Positions 1-9,161 of a stretch of 55,132 nt of DNA are shown one piece after another (positions within the stretch are counted from its first letter, which is position 1; each line of letters starts with the position of its first letter). The notes under the pieces are model-generated. The model worked only from the letters and a program-made list of their open reading frames with translations. It had not been told where the DNA came from and ran no database searches. This DNA is from Hyphomicrobiales bacterium (GTDB lineage: Bacteria; Pseudomonadota; Alphaproteobacteria; Rhizobiales; Rhizobiaceae): assembly GCA_900471485.1 (NCBI GenBank), contig UCEU01000025.1:1-55132 (forward strand), read 5' to 3'. Position numbers and translations under genes: made by a program.

Positions 1-62
1 TCCGGGCCACTCACACAGCCAGACAGGACGGCGAGGGCGGCTAGGATTGCATAGCGATGCAT
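1..62 (-). CDS. Lipoprotein, N-terminal fragment (runs off the left edge)
   Basis: The minus strand starts with ATG at 62 and reads MHRYAILAALAVLSGCVSGP to the window edge. This is a short basic start, a hydrophobic stretch and an LSGC lipobox, so a lipid-anchored envelope protein exported by Sec and processed by signal peptidase II is likely. A GGAG ribosome site lies five bases before the ATG. Only 20 codons are visible, so the mature function is unknown. It diverges from the marR/efflux operon. Confidence 0.6.
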   Translation of the reverse strand, partial: MHRYAILAALAVLSGCVSGP

Positions 63-233
63 GGAGGCTCCGGGAGAACGAGCGGCGGGAAATAGCTAAC
101 GGAGTATTACGTGGTATGGTTAATTTTTTCCTGCTTCGGCGGACATGATCGAACGCTGCCGGCCGGGAGCGTCAACGATCCGCTAACCATGACGCCTCGT
201 TCAACAGAATACCATTGAATTCTAATCGATAGG
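63..233. promoter_or_regulatory. Divergent promoter region of lipoprotein and marR operon
   Basis: This intergenic stretch separates the divergent lipoprotein and marR genes. It is AT-richer around 110-130. ATGGTTA at 116-122 is repeated inverted as TAACCAT at 184-190. A shorter symmetric element centred on GAATTC lies at about 217-222. Such inverted half-sites fit binding by the MarR protein, which usually represses its own operon. This is inference from symmetry only. Confidence 0.3.
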
Positions 234-716
234 ATGTTATCTAATTGCATGGAAACGAATCTGACACGTCAATGGGCTGAGTTTGCTCCCTTGCTGATGA
301 TCTGCGGGCGCGGATGGCGCCGGGCGTTGAACAACGTCCTGACCGAGCACAATCTCTCCGACGCCAGCGCGGCGCCGCTGATTGCGCTTCTGCGTCACGG
401 TGATCTCATCCCGCAGGGGGTATTGGCCGAACGGGTAGGGGTGGAAGGCCCGACCCTCGTTCGCGTGCTCGACAGTCTCGAGAATGACGGCCTGATCTGC
501 CGCGTGCCCGACGAGGGTGACCGGCGCATCAAGCTGGTGCAACTTACCGGAGGAGGCACAGCGGTCGCCAAGCGCGCCGAGAGCTGTGCGGTAGCGTTGC
601 GGGAACAAATCCTTGGCGACCTCGACCCCGAACAGGTCGATGCCGCCATGGCAGTTCTGCGCGCCGTGGCGGTGAAAACCGCCGCCCTATCCGGAATACA
701 GGACAATGACGAGTAA
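234..716 (+). CDS. MarR-family transcriptional regulator
   Basis: A 160-residue winged-helix protein of usual MarR length. It shows the family core: the recognition segment around residues 60-85 (LAERVGVEGPTLVRVLDSLE) and the wing with the DEGDRRIKLVQLT signature. The first ATG is at 234, but ATG 249 (METNLTRQ) is an equally possible start. Its stop overlaps the efflux gene start by 11 bases, so the two are co-transcribed. By analogy with other MarR/aromatic-acid efflux units it probably represses this operon and is released by a phenolic ligand; the ligand is not known from sequence. Confidence 0.85.
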   Translation: MLSNCMETNLTRQWAEFAPLLMICGRGWRRALNNVLTEHNLSDASAAPLIALLRHGDLIPQGVLAERVGVEGPTLVRVLDSLENDGLICRVPDEGDRRIKLVQLTGGGTAVAKRAESCAVALREQILGDLDPEQVDAAMAVLRAVAVKTAALSGIQDNDE

Positions 717-2799
717 TAAGATCGCGGCGGAGCCAAGCCTTGGCGATGTCGTTTTTTCCATAAAGACCTTCGTCGCGGCCATGCTGGCGCTTTTCATCGC
801 GCTCTGCTTCGACCTGACCAATCCCTATTGGGCCGTGAGCACAGTCTATATCGTCGCTCACCCGCTGTCGGGCGCCACCACGTCGAAGGCGATCTATCGT
901 TTGATCGGCACGGCGATCGGCGGCGCGATGACGATCATCCTGGTGCCAAACCTCGTCAATGCGCCGGAATTGCTGACGCTGGCGATCGCGCTGTGGATGG
1001 CGTTCTGCCTCGGGCTCAGCCTGCTCGACCGCACGCCGCGCAGCTACAGCTTCATGCTGGCGGGCTATACGACCGCGCTCACCGGTTTTCCGATCGTCGC
1101 GAGTCCCGATACGGCATTTCCCTATGCAACGGCGCGCGTCGAAGAAATCGCGCTCGGCATCATCTGCTCGGCGGTCGTCAGCCGCATCTTCTTTCCTCGA
1201 CATGCCGGGCCGGTGCTGGCGGCGCGGATCAATGCCTGGCTGCGTGACGGCGCGGAGCTTGCCATCGGCACGCTTCGCGGGCAGGGCAGGGATGCGTCGC
1301 TGCTGTCTGCAGCGCGGCGCCTCGCAGCCGATGCAGTCGACCTGCACAGTTTCACCACGCACGTCGCCTACGATACGTCGCACCTTCGCGATATCGTCGG
1401 CCGCACCAAGGTGCTGCAGCAGCGCATGGTGGCATTGCTTCCCGTCGTGTCCGGCCTGAGCGACGTGCTGCAGGCACTCGACAAGGCGACGGACGGCGCC
1501 TTCACGCCGTCGATCAATCAGCTGCTGGACGATGTCGTCGGCGTGATCGAAAGCGGTGCGGTCCTTACGGAAGACAAGCGCCAGGAGCTGCTGGCGCTCA
1601 TGGACAAGGCGGAAGCCGAGGGTCGCGAACAGCAGCAGTGGAACGGCCTGCTTGCCCATAACCTGACGGCGCGGGTGCGCGACCTGCTGCAGATATGGGA
1701 CGATTGCCTGAACCTGCGTCAGGACATCGAATCCGGTTCGCATCACGACCTGCGCTGGCGCCGTTTCGGCACGTCCTTCGACAGGGCGCCCATTCATCGC
1801 GACTACGGCATGGCCGTTCATTCGGGCATCTCTGTCGTACTCGCAACGGTCGTCGCCTCGGCGATCTGGATCTTCACGGGCTGGCCGCAGGGCAGTGCTG
1901 CCGCGATGATGGCGGGCGTGTTGTGCTGCATCTTCTCGACCATGGACGATCCGGCACCGATGATGCTGAAGTTCCTCTATGTCTCGATCGTCACCATCAT
2001 GGCGGCGTTCGTCTTCGAATTCGCGCTGATGCCGCTCATTCATGGATATGTCGCGTTAGCGGCGGCGCTCGGCCTGGTACTCTTGCCTGCCGGATTGCTG
2101 ATGACGAAGCCTTCACTGATGATCTTCGGCCTCGGTTTCTGCGTGAACTTTCCGAGCATGCTGACCTTGCAGGACCGGCTGTCGCTCGATCTCGCCTCGT
2201 TCATCAATTCGAACGTCGCGATCATCGTCGGGCTGGCGATTGCCTGTGGCATGACGGCGCTGGTGCGGTCGGTCGGGGCGGAATGGACGGCTTACCGGGT
2301 GCTTCGCTCGGGCTGGGCCGACATCGTGGCCGTGGCGCGCCGGCCTGACGGAGCGGACTTTACCCGGCTGCTCTATCGCATGGTAGACAGGTTCGGCATC
2401 GTGGCGCCGCGCCTGGCGATGATCCCGGCGGAATCCGCGGTTGCCCAGACCGACATCATGCGCGACCTGCGCAACGGCCTGAACACGATCGAGCTGCAGC
2501 GTCACCGCCAGCTTCTGGCCCGTGACAAGCGGGACGCCGTCGACAACGTGCTTGCAGGTATCGCCGCCCATTACCAGCGCAAGCAGAAGCGCCGCGACGC
2601 GCAGCCGGACGAGAGCCTGCTGAATACACTCGACCATTCGCTGATCGAACTGGTCGGGTTCGGCAAGAGCTCGGCCGTGGAAGGCGCGCGGCGATCGATC
2701 ACCGCACTTCGCTACACACTCTACCCGGACGCGGCCTCGGTCCTGCCTGCCGTCGCCTGCGCCAGTGAAAACCAACTCGTCAAGGAGAACGCGGCATGA
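706..2799 (+). CDS. FUSC-family efflux pump membrane subunit (AaeB-like)
   Basis: A 697-residue inner-membrane protein with two blocks of hydrophobic segments (about 20-165 and 370-520), each followed by a soluble helical part. This is the usual FUSC / aromatic acid exporter layout. With the DUF1656 and HlyD-like genes that follow it should form an efflux pump for aromatic carboxylic acids or similar weak acids, as AaeXAB does in E. coli. It starts inside marR and its stop overlaps the next start (ATGA), so translation is coupled. Substrate is inferred from family only. Confidence 0.87.
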   Translation: MTSNKIAAEPSLGDVVFSIKTFVAAMLALFIALCFDLTNPYWAVSTVYIVAHPLSGATTSKAIYRLIGTAIGGAMTIILVPNLVNAPELLTLAIALWMAFCLGLSLLDRTPRSYSFMLAGYTTALTGFPIVASPDTAFPYATARVEEIALGIICSAVVSRIFFPRHAGPVLAARINAWLRDGAELAIGTLRGQGRDASLLSAARRLAADAVDLHSFTTHVAYDTSHLRDIVGRTKVLQQRMVALLPVVSGLSDVLQALDKATDGAFTPSINQLLDDVVGVIESGAVLTEDKRQELLALMDKAEAEGREQQQWNGLLAHNLTARVRDLLQIWDDCLNLRQDIESGSHHDLRWRRFGTSFDRAPIHRDYGMAVHSGISVVLATVVASAIWIFTGWPQGSAAAMMAGVLCCIFSTMDDPAPMMLKFLYVSIVTIMAAFVFEFALMPLIHGYVALAAALGLVLLPAGLLMTKPSLMIFGLGFCVNFPSMLTLQDRLSLDLASFINSNVAIIVGLAIACGMTALVRSVGAEWTAYRVLRSGWADIVAVARRPDGADFTRLLYRMVDRFGIVAPRLAMIPAESAVAQTDIMRDLRNGLNTIELQRHRQLLARDKRDAVDNVLAGIAAHYQRKQKRRDAQPDESLLNTLDHSLIELVGFGKSSAVEGARRSITALRYTLYPDAASVLPAVACASENQLVKENAA

Positions 2800-3005
2800 G
2801 ACCGGAAATGGATCTTTACGGCGTCTTCATTCCAACGCTCGGCGCCATTGCGGTGGTTGCCTTCTTTCTCAACGCCGTCCTCCGGCGCGCGCTGGCCTTC
2901 GTGGGCTTCTATCGCCTCGTCTGGCACAGGCCGCTGTTCGATACGGCCATGTATTTCTGTCTGCTCGGCGCTTTGGCGCTGTCTCTGAACAAGGTGTCAT
3001 TATGA
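2796..3005 (+). CDS. DUF1656 small membrane protein (AaeX-like)
   Basis: A 69-residue protein with two hydrophobic segments (about 8-28 and 47-65) and the N-terminal pattern E-(M/I)-D-(L/I)-x-G-(V/I)-(F/Y) typical of DUF1656/AaeX. It sits between the FUSC pump and the HlyD adaptor with 4-base ATGA overlaps on both sides, the standard position. It is thought to be an accessory component of the pump; its exact role is not established. Confidence 0.85.
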   Translation: MRPEMDLYGVFIPTLGAIAVVAFFLNAVLRRALAFVGFYRLVWHRPLFDTAMYFCLLGALALSLNKVSL

Positions 3006-3868
3006 AATCGCTTCTCGCCCATTCCGGCCGTTTCCTGCTTACCGGCGTCGTTGTCGCCATGGCGGGCGTGCTCGGATGGCATCTCTGGGATTACTACATG
3101 AACGATCCGTGGACGCGCGACGGCAAAATCCGCGCCGATATCGTTCATCTCGCGGCCGACGTGTCTGGGATCGTCAGCGAGGTCGACGCCAAGGACAACC
3201 AGGTCGTCCACAAGGGCGACGTGATCTTCCGCATCGACCAGGCCCGCTTCGCGCTGGCGCTTCGCCAGGCCGAAGCGCAGATGGAAAGCAGCAAGGCGGC
3301 GCTCGAGATGGCCAAAAGCGATCTCGACCTCTATCGCAAGCTGGGCGAGAGCTCGGTGACGCGCCAGAAGATCCAGCAGGCGGAAACGACCGTGCAGCAG
3401 GACGAGGCGACCTATAACCAGGCCGTGATCAGCCGCGATACCGCGCAGCTCAATCTCGACCGCTCGGTCGTGCGCGCGCCGGTCAACGGGATGCTGACGA
3501 ACTTCACGATGCAGCCGGGCAACTACGTTACGGCAGGCAGCGCGGTGACGGCGCTGATCGACAGCGATTCCTACTACGTCGCCGGTTACTTCGAAGAGAA
3601 CAAGCTCGACCGCATCAAGGTCGGCGATCCGGCGCTGATCTACCTGATGGGCAGCAAGGATCCGCTGAAGGGTCACGTCGATGGCGTTGCCGGCGGCATA
3701 GAGGACCGCGAGCGCAGCGATACCGCAGCCCAGCTCGCCAACGTCACGCCGACCTTCACCTGGGTACGCCTGGCGCAGCGCGTGCCGGTGCGTGTCGCCC
3801 TCGACCATCTACCTGACGGCACTGCCCTGGTGGCCGGCCGGACGGCCAGCGTCACCATCGTGAACTGA
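3002..3868 (+). CDS. HlyD-family membrane fusion protein (AaeA-like)
   Basis: A 288-residue periplasmic adaptor. It has one N-terminal membrane anchor (about residues 8-28), the motif DPWTRDGKIRAD with a biotinyl-lipoyl-like half (VSGIVSEV...VVHKGDVIF), a helical hairpin rich in Glu, Gln and Lys (about 75-145), and the second lipoyl half (VRAPVNGML). It links the FUSC inner-membrane pump to an outer-membrane channel, which is not encoded nearby. The ATG at 3002 overlaps the DUF1656 stop; the reading frame is open further upstream, but that part is antisense-free run-through of the preceding genes. Confidence 0.88.
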   Translation: MKSLLAHSGRFLLTGVVVAMAGVLGWHLWDYYMNDPWTRDGKIRADIVHLAADVSGIVSEVDAKDNQVVHKGDVIFRIDQARFALALRQAEAQMESSKAALEMAKSDLDLYRKLGESSVTRQKIQQAETTVQQDEATYNQAVISRDTAQLNLDRSVVRAPVNGMLTNFTMQPGNYVTAGSAVTALIDSDSYYVAGYFEENKLDRIKVGDPALIYLMGSKDPLKGHVDGVAGGIEDRERSDTAAQLANVTPTFTWVRLAQRVPVRVALDHLPDGTALVAGRTASVTIVN

Positions 3869-3924
3869 TCTTGAACGCCAACTGATCCGGGGCGGCTCGC
3901 GCCCCCTCATCACCTTGAAGCTCA

Positions 3925-5211
3925 TTGGTTCGAGCGCCCACCGACCCAGTGCCCGTTTTCCGACGGGCGGTCGGAAGTCGCGCGCGGAACCGGGAGACCG
4001 TCGTGGACGACCGCCACGTGATAGAGACTACCGCCTGGCTGATGCAGAGCGGACTGAAAGGCACCCCTGAAGCGGATCTGCTTTCGGGTTTTTGTGAGCG
4101 CTGCAATGCCAATGGCCTGGCCGTCGAGCGGTCGGTGGCGGTGATCGATGCGCTGCATCCCGTCTATGAGCGGCGCGCCTTTCGCTGGGATAGTCGAGAG
4201 CCGGTGGAGCGCGTCTCCGAATACGGCTTCGCAACGCCCGGCGTGATCGCCGACAACTGGAACCGCTCCGCCTTCCATTATTTCGAGATCACCGGCACGA
4301 CCGAGGTGCGCCGCAGGCTCGCGCAGGGCGACCCGGAGGATTTCTACCTCCTGTCCGAGATGCGGGCAGCCGGTTTCACCGATTTCGTTGCAATGGCGCA
4401 TCGCTTCGGCGACGGCGGCACGATCGGCGAGATCGATTGCTTCTTCTCGCATTTCGCAACCCGGCAGGACGGAGGATTCTCCGATGCCGATATCGCGGCC
4501 TTGCGTGAACTGCTGCCCTGCCTGGCGCTCGCCGTCAAATGCGTGACGCTTGGCGGCGTGGCAGGAACCATCGCCAAGGTCTATCTCGGGCAGGATGCGG
4601 CCAACCAGGTTCTGAACGGCAAGATCAGCCGCGGCAGGAGCGACCGGATCTCGGCGGCGCTGTGGTTCTCCGATCTCGCCAATTTCACCCACATCTCCGA
4701 TACCGTCGATCCGGAAGAGATCATTCCGATGCTCAACGACTACGCGGATGCGGTGATCTCCTCGGTACAGGAGGCCGGCGGCGAGGTGCTGAAGCTGATG
4801 GGCGACGGGACGCTGGCGATTTTCAAGGGTGCCTGCACCAGCGATGCCTGTGCCGCGGCGCTGAAGGCGCGGACGCTGCTCGACAAGCGGCTGGCAAATC
4901 TGAATGCACAGCGGCGCATCGAGGGCCGCCCGGTGACCGATGTCTATCTTGGCCTGCACGTAGGCGACGTGTTCTACGGCAATATCGGCAGCCAGGACCG
5001 GCTCGACTTCACCGTGATCGGTCCCGCCGTCAACGAAGTCAGCCGCATCGTTTCCCTCTGTCGCTCGCTGCACAGCAAGCTTCTGATGTCGGCCAGCTTC
5101 GCGGCGATCGTTCCGGCTTCGCAGATGGAGAACCTGCAGTCGATCGGGCTGCATGTCCTGCGCGGTGTCAACCGAGCGCAGGAACTCTTTACGCTGATGC
5201 CCGGTATCTAA
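3925..5211 (+). CDS. Class III adenylate/guanylate cyclase
   Basis: Up to 428 residues. The C-terminal half (about 235-400) is a class III nucleotidyl cyclase domain. It shows FSDLANFT with the first metal-binding Asp, LMGDGTLAIF with the second, and DFTVIGPAVNEVSRI near the transition-state residues. The N-terminal half is a sensor-like region without a motif I recognise. The product is probably cAMP, with no membrane segment seen. The start is uncertain: GTG at 4003, with GGGAGA just upstream, is a better start than 3925 and would give 402 residues. It appears monocistronic. Confidence 0.85.
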   Translation: MVRAPTDPVPVFRRAVGSRARNRETVVDDRHVIETTAWLMQSGLKGTPEADLLSGFCERCNANGLAVERSVAVIDALHPVYERRAFRWDSREPVERVSEYGFATPGVIADNWNRSAFHYFEITGTTEVRRRLAQGDPEDFYLLSEMRAAGFTDFVAMAHRFGDGGTIGEIDCFFSHFATRQDGGFSDADIAALRELLPCLALAVKCVTLGGVAGTIAKVYLGQDAANQVLNGKISRGRSDRISAALWFSDLANFTHISDTVDPEEIIPMLNDYADAVISSVQEAGGEVLKLMGDGTLAIFKGACTSDACAAALKARTLLDKRLANLNAQRRIEGRPVTDVYLGLHVGDVFYGNIGSQDRLDFTVIGPAVNEVSRIVSLCRSLHSKLLMSASFAAIVPASQMENLQSIGLHVLRGVNRAQELFTLMPGI

Positions 5212-5323
5212 GGCGGCATCTAACAGCGATCATTGACAAAATACGTGTTTCTGCGAGACCTGCTAGGCAAAGCAGATGGAGGATCGGCCGCGCCTCGCGG
5301 TCGTCAGGGAACAGGAAATCAGC

Positions 5324-5986
5324 ATGGATCTCTCGGATTGGAAGGGTGTCGAACGGCCGGAGCGCAAGCCGCTCGAAGGGCGGTATGTCAGGCTGGAGCC
5401 GCTCGACGTCAAGCGTCACGGCGCGGACCTTCTGGCCTCGGCGCAGCAGCCTGGCGCGGACGACCGCTTTCGCTACCTGTTCGAGGACGCGCCGGCGGAC
5501 GAGGCGGCATTCATGCCCTGGCTGGAAAAGGCCGCAGCGTCGCCCGATCCCCTGTTTTTCGCCGTCATCGACAAGAGAACGGGACGGGCCGAGGGGCGCC
5601 AGGCCCTGATGCGCATCGATGCCGTGCATGGCGTGATCGAGATCGGCAATATCCTGTGGGGGCCGGCCATCGCTCGCAGCCGCATGTCGACGGAAGCGCT
5701 TTATCTCTTCGCGAGCTATGCCTTCGATACGCTCGGCTACCGGCGTTTCGAGTGGAAGTGCAACAACCTCAACGAACCGTCGAAGCGGGCCGCGACGCGG
5801 TTCGGCTTTACCTTCGAAGGCATCTTCCGGCAGCACATGGTCGCCAAAGGCAAGAACCGCGACACAGCATGGTTCGCGATGATCGACGCCGATTGGCCGC
5901 GCCTCAAGGCGGGTTACGAAGCCTGGCTTTCTCCCGACAATTTCGACGAGGCGGGCCAGCAGAAGACGAAGCTGAGCTTCGGCTAA
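5324..5986 (+). CDS. GNAT-family N-acetyltransferase (RimJ/RimL-like)
   Basis: A 220-residue acetyltransferase of the RimL-type subgroup. It has LEGRYVRLEPL at the N-terminus, an RYLFEDAP segment, and a C-terminal acetyl-CoA fold with YRRFEWKCNNLNEPSKRAATRFGFTFEG split across the beta-alpha-beta core. It would transfer acetyl groups to a protein N-terminus or a small amine; the substrate is unknown. ATG 5324 is chosen because family members start near MDLSDWKG and AGGAAATC precedes it; an upstream in-frame ATG at 5276 is less likely. Confidence 0.82.
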   Translation: MDLSDWKGVERPERKPLEGRYVRLEPLDVKRHGADLLASAQQPGADDRFRYLFEDAPADEAAFMPWLEKAAASPDPLFFAVIDKRTGRAEGRQALMRIDAVHGVIEIGNILWGPAIARSRMSTEALYLFASYAFDTLGYRRFEWKCNNLNEPSKRAATRFGFTFEGIFRQHMVAKGKNRDTAWFAMIDADWPRLKAGYEAWLSPDNFDEAGQQKTKLSFG

Positions 5987-6005
5987 GTCTTTAGCCGCAA
6001 GGGCA

Positions 6006-6902
6006 TCAGGCGATCCGGGCCGCCAGGAAATCGATGAAGGTCCTGACCCGCTTCGCCAGATGCTCGTGGCCGGCATAGACGGCGTGGATCAGCTCGACGT
6101 CCTCGGGGTTGAAGTCCTCGAGAACAGGCACCAGCCGCTCGGCGTCGATTTCCGCCTGCACATGAAAGCGACCGACGCGCGCAAGGCCGACGCCATCGAC
6201 GCATAGTGTCCGGACGGTGGGGCCGTTGTTGGCCTCGAAATTACCGCTGACAGGGACCGTGTAGATATCGTGCGTTCCGGGGTTCCTGAAGGGCCACTCT
6301 TCCTGCGTCGGGCGGAAGCTGAAGGTCAGGCAGTTGTGGCGCGTGAGGTCTTCGGGTGTCGCGGGGGCGCCGTGGACCTTGAGATAGGCGGGCGAGGCGA
6401 TGACCACGCGGCGGCTTTCGAGCAGCTTGCGCGCCTTCAGCGACGTGTCACGCAGATTGCCCGAGCGGATGGCGACGTCGGTCCGCTCGCCGACGATATC
6501 GACCACATCGTCGCTCAACGACAGCTCCAGCTGAACCTCGGGGTAGGTCGCGAGATAGTCGCGGACCAGCGGAACGACATAGTGAACCCCGAAGGCGATG
6601 GAGGCGGTGACGCGCAGGCGTCCGCGCGGCATGGCGGCGCCGCCCGAGGCCACGACCTGTTCGGTATCGGCGATCTCGTCGAGAATGCGGCGTGCCCGCT
6701 CCAGATAGACCTCGCCCTCCGGCGTCAGTTGCAGATTGCGGGTCGTGCGCACCATCAGGCGGGTGCCGAGCCGTTCCTCTAGACGGCTGACGAGCTTGCT
6801 GACCGCGGAGGGGGAGAGGCGAAGCTTGCGGCCCGCGGCCGAGAAGCTCTGCTGCGTGGCGGCCTCCACGAAGACTTCCATCTCGCCGGCACGGTTGTCC
6901 AT
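6006..6902 (-). CDS. LysR-family transcriptional regulator
   Basis: A 298-residue regulator. It has an N-terminal winged helix (about 5-62: FVEAATQQSFSAAGRKL, then SPSAVSKLVSRLE) and a C-terminal effector domain. It is transcribed divergently from the MFS transporter and aldo/keto reductase, which it probably controls. The ATG at 6902 (MDNRAGEM) has AGGAT upstream; in-frame ATGs at 6908 and 6926 are alternatives. Its 3' end converges with the acetyltransferase gene, 19 bases apart. Confidence 0.87.
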   Translation of the reverse strand: MDNRAGEMEVFVEAATQQSFSAAGRKLRLSPSAVSKLVSRLEERLGTRLMVRTTRNLQLTPEGEVYLERARRILDEIADTEQVVASGGAAMPRGRLRVTASIAFGVHYVVPLVRDYLATYPEVQLELSLSDDVVDIVGERTDVAIRSGNLRDTSLKARKLLESRRVVIASPAYLKVHGAPATPEDLTRHNCLTFSFRPTQEEWPFRNPGTHDIYTVPVSGNFEANNGPTVRTLCVDGVGLARVGRFHVQAEIDAERLVPVLEDFNPEDVELIHAVYAGHEHLAKRVRTFIDFLAARIA

Positions 6903-7029
6903 GATCATCCTATGAATTGGTTTCACAAGTATTTGGATGATATACCGCCTTATCGAACAAATGGCACGCCCTCATATTGGCCGCATCCAACCACGCCGCC
7001 ATCAGCGGCCATCTCCTTCGAGGCGCATC

Positions 7030-8223
7030 ATGCCAATTGCTCTCTTCGCCCTGACCATCGCGGCCTACGCGATCGGTACCACGGAATTCGTCATCGTCGG
7101 GCTGTTGCCGACGGTGGCGTCCGATCTACACATTACCCTGCCGCTCGCCGGCCTGATCGTCAGCGTCTATGCACTCGGCGTCACTTTCGGTGCGCCCGTG
7201 CTGACCGCGCTCACCGGTCGCATCGAGCGCAAGCCGCTGCTTCTCGGCCTGATGGCGCTGTTCATCATCGGCAACGGCATGGCGGCATTCAGCCAGAGCT
7301 ATTCGCCGCTGCTGGTCGCGCGTGTGCTCTCGGCATTCGCCCACGGGGTATTCTTCTCGGTCGGCTCGACGATCGCAGCCGACCTTGTGCCGGAAAACAA
7401 GCGCGCCTCGGCGATCGCGATGATGTTCATGGGCCTGACGGTTGCCATCGTGACCGGTGTGCCGCTCGGCACCTTCATCGGCCAGATCTTCGGCTGGCGC
7501 GCCACCTTTGCGGCCGTCGCCGGTCTCGGTGTCATCGCGTTTGCGGCGATCGCCGTGTTGCTGCCCTCGACGCTGAAGAAGGCACCGGCGGCCGGTATCG
7601 GAGAGCAGATCAAGGTGCTCGGCAGTGGTCGCCTGCTCATCGTCTTCGCCATGACGGCGCTCGGCTATGGCGGCACCTTCGTCACCTTCACCTTCCTGGC
7701 GTCGATCCTGCAGGAGGTCACAGGCTTCGCGGAAACCACCGTCGGCATCATCCTCGTGCTCTACGGTATCGCCATCGCCGCCGGCAACGTCATCGGCGGA
7801 CGGCTTGCCAACCGCAATCCGGTGCGGGCGCTGACGGGCCTCTTCATCGCCCAGGCGATCGTGCTGGTTCTCTTCAGCTTCACGGCGGTTTCGCCCTGGC
7901 TCGCCGTTCCGACGCTGGCTGCCCTTGGCTTCCTGTCCTTCGCCAACGTTCCGGGCCTGCAGATTTATGTCGTGCAGCTAGCCAAGCAGGTTCGTCCGGC
8001 CGCCGTCGATGTCGCCTCGGCGCTCAATATCGCGGCCTTCAACCTGGGCATCGCCGCGGGTGCGTGGATCGGCGGGCTGGTCGTCGAATCCTCGCTTGGC
8101 CTCGGCGCAACGCCCTGGGTCGGCGCGATCCTGGTTGCCGGCGCGGTCGGCCTCACGCTCTGGAGCGGCGCGCTCGACCGCCGCTCCGCCGGCCCGGCCA
8201 ATGCCGCGAGCCAGCCCGCCTAA
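7030..8223 (+). CDS. MFS transporter (AraJ/NepI-type, DHA1 group)
   Basis: A 397-residue membrane protein with about 12 hydrophobic segments. Its start, FALTIAAYAIGTTEFVIVGLLP, spans two marks of the AraJ/YdhP/NepI exporter group, and the loop 2-3 motif is present as GRIERKPLLLG. It probably exports a small metabolite, sugar or drug. The start at 7030 matches the family N-terminus; an in-frame ATG at 6937 would add 31 arginine-rich residues that overlap the divergent promoter. It is followed after 37 bases by the aldo/keto reductase, likely the same transcript. Confidence 0.87.
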   Translation: MPIALFALTIAAYAIGTTEFVIVGLLPTVASDLHITLPLAGLIVSVYALGVTFGAPVLTALTGRIERKPLLLGLMALFIIGNGMAAFSQSYSPLLVARVLSAFAHGVFFSVGSTIAADLVPENKRASAIAMMFMGLTVAIVTGVPLGTFIGQIFGWRATFAAVAGLGVIAFAAIAVLLPSTLKKAPAAGIGEQIKVLGSGRLLIVFAMTALGYGGTFVTFTFLASILQEVTGFAETTVGIILVLYGIAIAAGNVIGGRLANRNPVRALTGLFIAQAIVLVLFSFTAVSPWLAVPTLAALGFLSFANVPGLQIYVVQLAKQVRPAAVDVASALNIAAFNLGIAAGAWIGGLVVESSLGLGATPWVGAILVAGAVGLTLWSGALDRRSAGPANAASQPA

Positions 8224-8260
8224 CTCGAAATTCCATCCCGTCATATCAAGGAAAAGCTCC

Positions 8261-9091
8261 ATGAACTTCGTCAAGACAAAGGGCGCCGCTATCCCGGCGC
8301 TCGGCTTCGGTACCTTCCGCATGCCCGGCGCCGATACCCAGCGGATGGTGTCGCACGTGCTGAAGAACGGCTACCGCCACATCGATACCGCCCAGATCTA
8401 CGGCAACGAAGCCGATGTGGGCGAGGGCATCCGGCAGTCGGGTATTGCCCGTTCCGAAATCTTTCTCACCACCAAGGTCTGGGTGGAGAACTATCGCCAC
8501 GATGCCTTCCTGGCCTCCGTCGACGAAAGCTTGAAGAAGCTGAAGACGGATTATGTCGACCTGTTGCTCCTCCACTGGCCGAACGATGCCGTGCCGCTTG
8601 CCGAGCAGATCGGCGCGCTGAACGAGGTGGCGAAATCGGGGAGGGTGCGTGATATCGGCGTCTCGAACTTCACGACGGCGCTGATGGATGAAGCGGTCAA
8701 GCTGAGCACGCTGCCTGTCGTCAACAACCAGATCGAATATCATCCCTATCTCGACCAGCGTCCTGTCATCGCCAAGGCCGGGGAACTCGGCATGTCGCTG
8801 ACGGCCTACTTTGCCATGGCCGACGGCAAGGTGCTCGATGAGCCGGTATTGAAGGAGATCGCGGCCGCGCGTGGCAGATCGATCGCCCAGGTCGTCCTGC
8901 GCTGGATCGTGCAGCAGGGCTTCGTCACGTTGTCCAAGACCGTTTCGGAAGCGCGGGCGGCAGAGAATGCCGCGATCTTCGATTTCGAGCTAAGCAGCGA
9001 GGAAATGGCGATGATCTCGGCGTTGGCAAAAGCCGACGGGCGGATCGTCAGCCCGGAAGGTCTAGCGCCCGATTGGGACAAGGCGGTCTAA
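8261..9091 (+). CDS. Aldo/keto reductase
   Basis: A 276-residue (beta/alpha)8 reductase. The catalytic tetrad is visible: Asp and Tyr in HIDTAQIYGNE, Lys in FLTTKVW, His in LLLLHWP. The NADPH-binding end carries KTVSEARAAENAAIFDFEL. It reduces aldehydes or ketones such as methylglyoxal; the natural substrate is not known. ATG 8261 follows AAGGAAAAGCTCC. It is probably co-transcribed with the MFS gene and followed by a strong hairpin terminator. Confidence 0.88.
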   Translation: MNFVKTKGAAIPALGFGTFRMPGADTQRMVSHVLKNGYRHIDTAQIYGNEADVGEGIRQSGIARSEIFLTTKVWVENYRHDAFLASVDESLKKLKTDYVDLLLLHWPNDAVPLAEQIGALNEVAKSGRVRDIGVSNFTTALMDEAVKLSTLPVVNNQIEYHPYLDQRPVIAKAGELGMSLTAYFAMADGKVLDEPVLKEIAAARGRSIAQVVLRWIVQQGFVTLSKTVSEARAAENAAIFDFELSSEEMAMISALAKADGRIVSPEGLAPDWDKAV

Positions 9092-9111
9092 GGCCCGGTT
9101 CGCACATAGAG

Positions 9112-9142
9112 AAGGGGAGCGGTGTGATGCCGCTCCCCTTTC
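9112..9142. terminator. Bidirectional rho-independent terminator
   Basis: AAGGGGAGCGG at 9112-9122 pairs with CCGCTCCCCTT at 9130-9140 around a 7-base loop, with T on the plus side and A on the other. It lies between the convergent aldo/keto reductase and AHSA1 genes and can stop both. Confidence 0.8.
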
Positions 9143-9161
9143 CATATCTAAGCCATTCGCG

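Noticed and set aside
544..2043. Long minus-strand frame opposite the FUSC gene
   Set aside because: Arg/His-rich antisense shadow, common in GC-rich DNA; the plus-strand genes have clear family motifs and overlaps.
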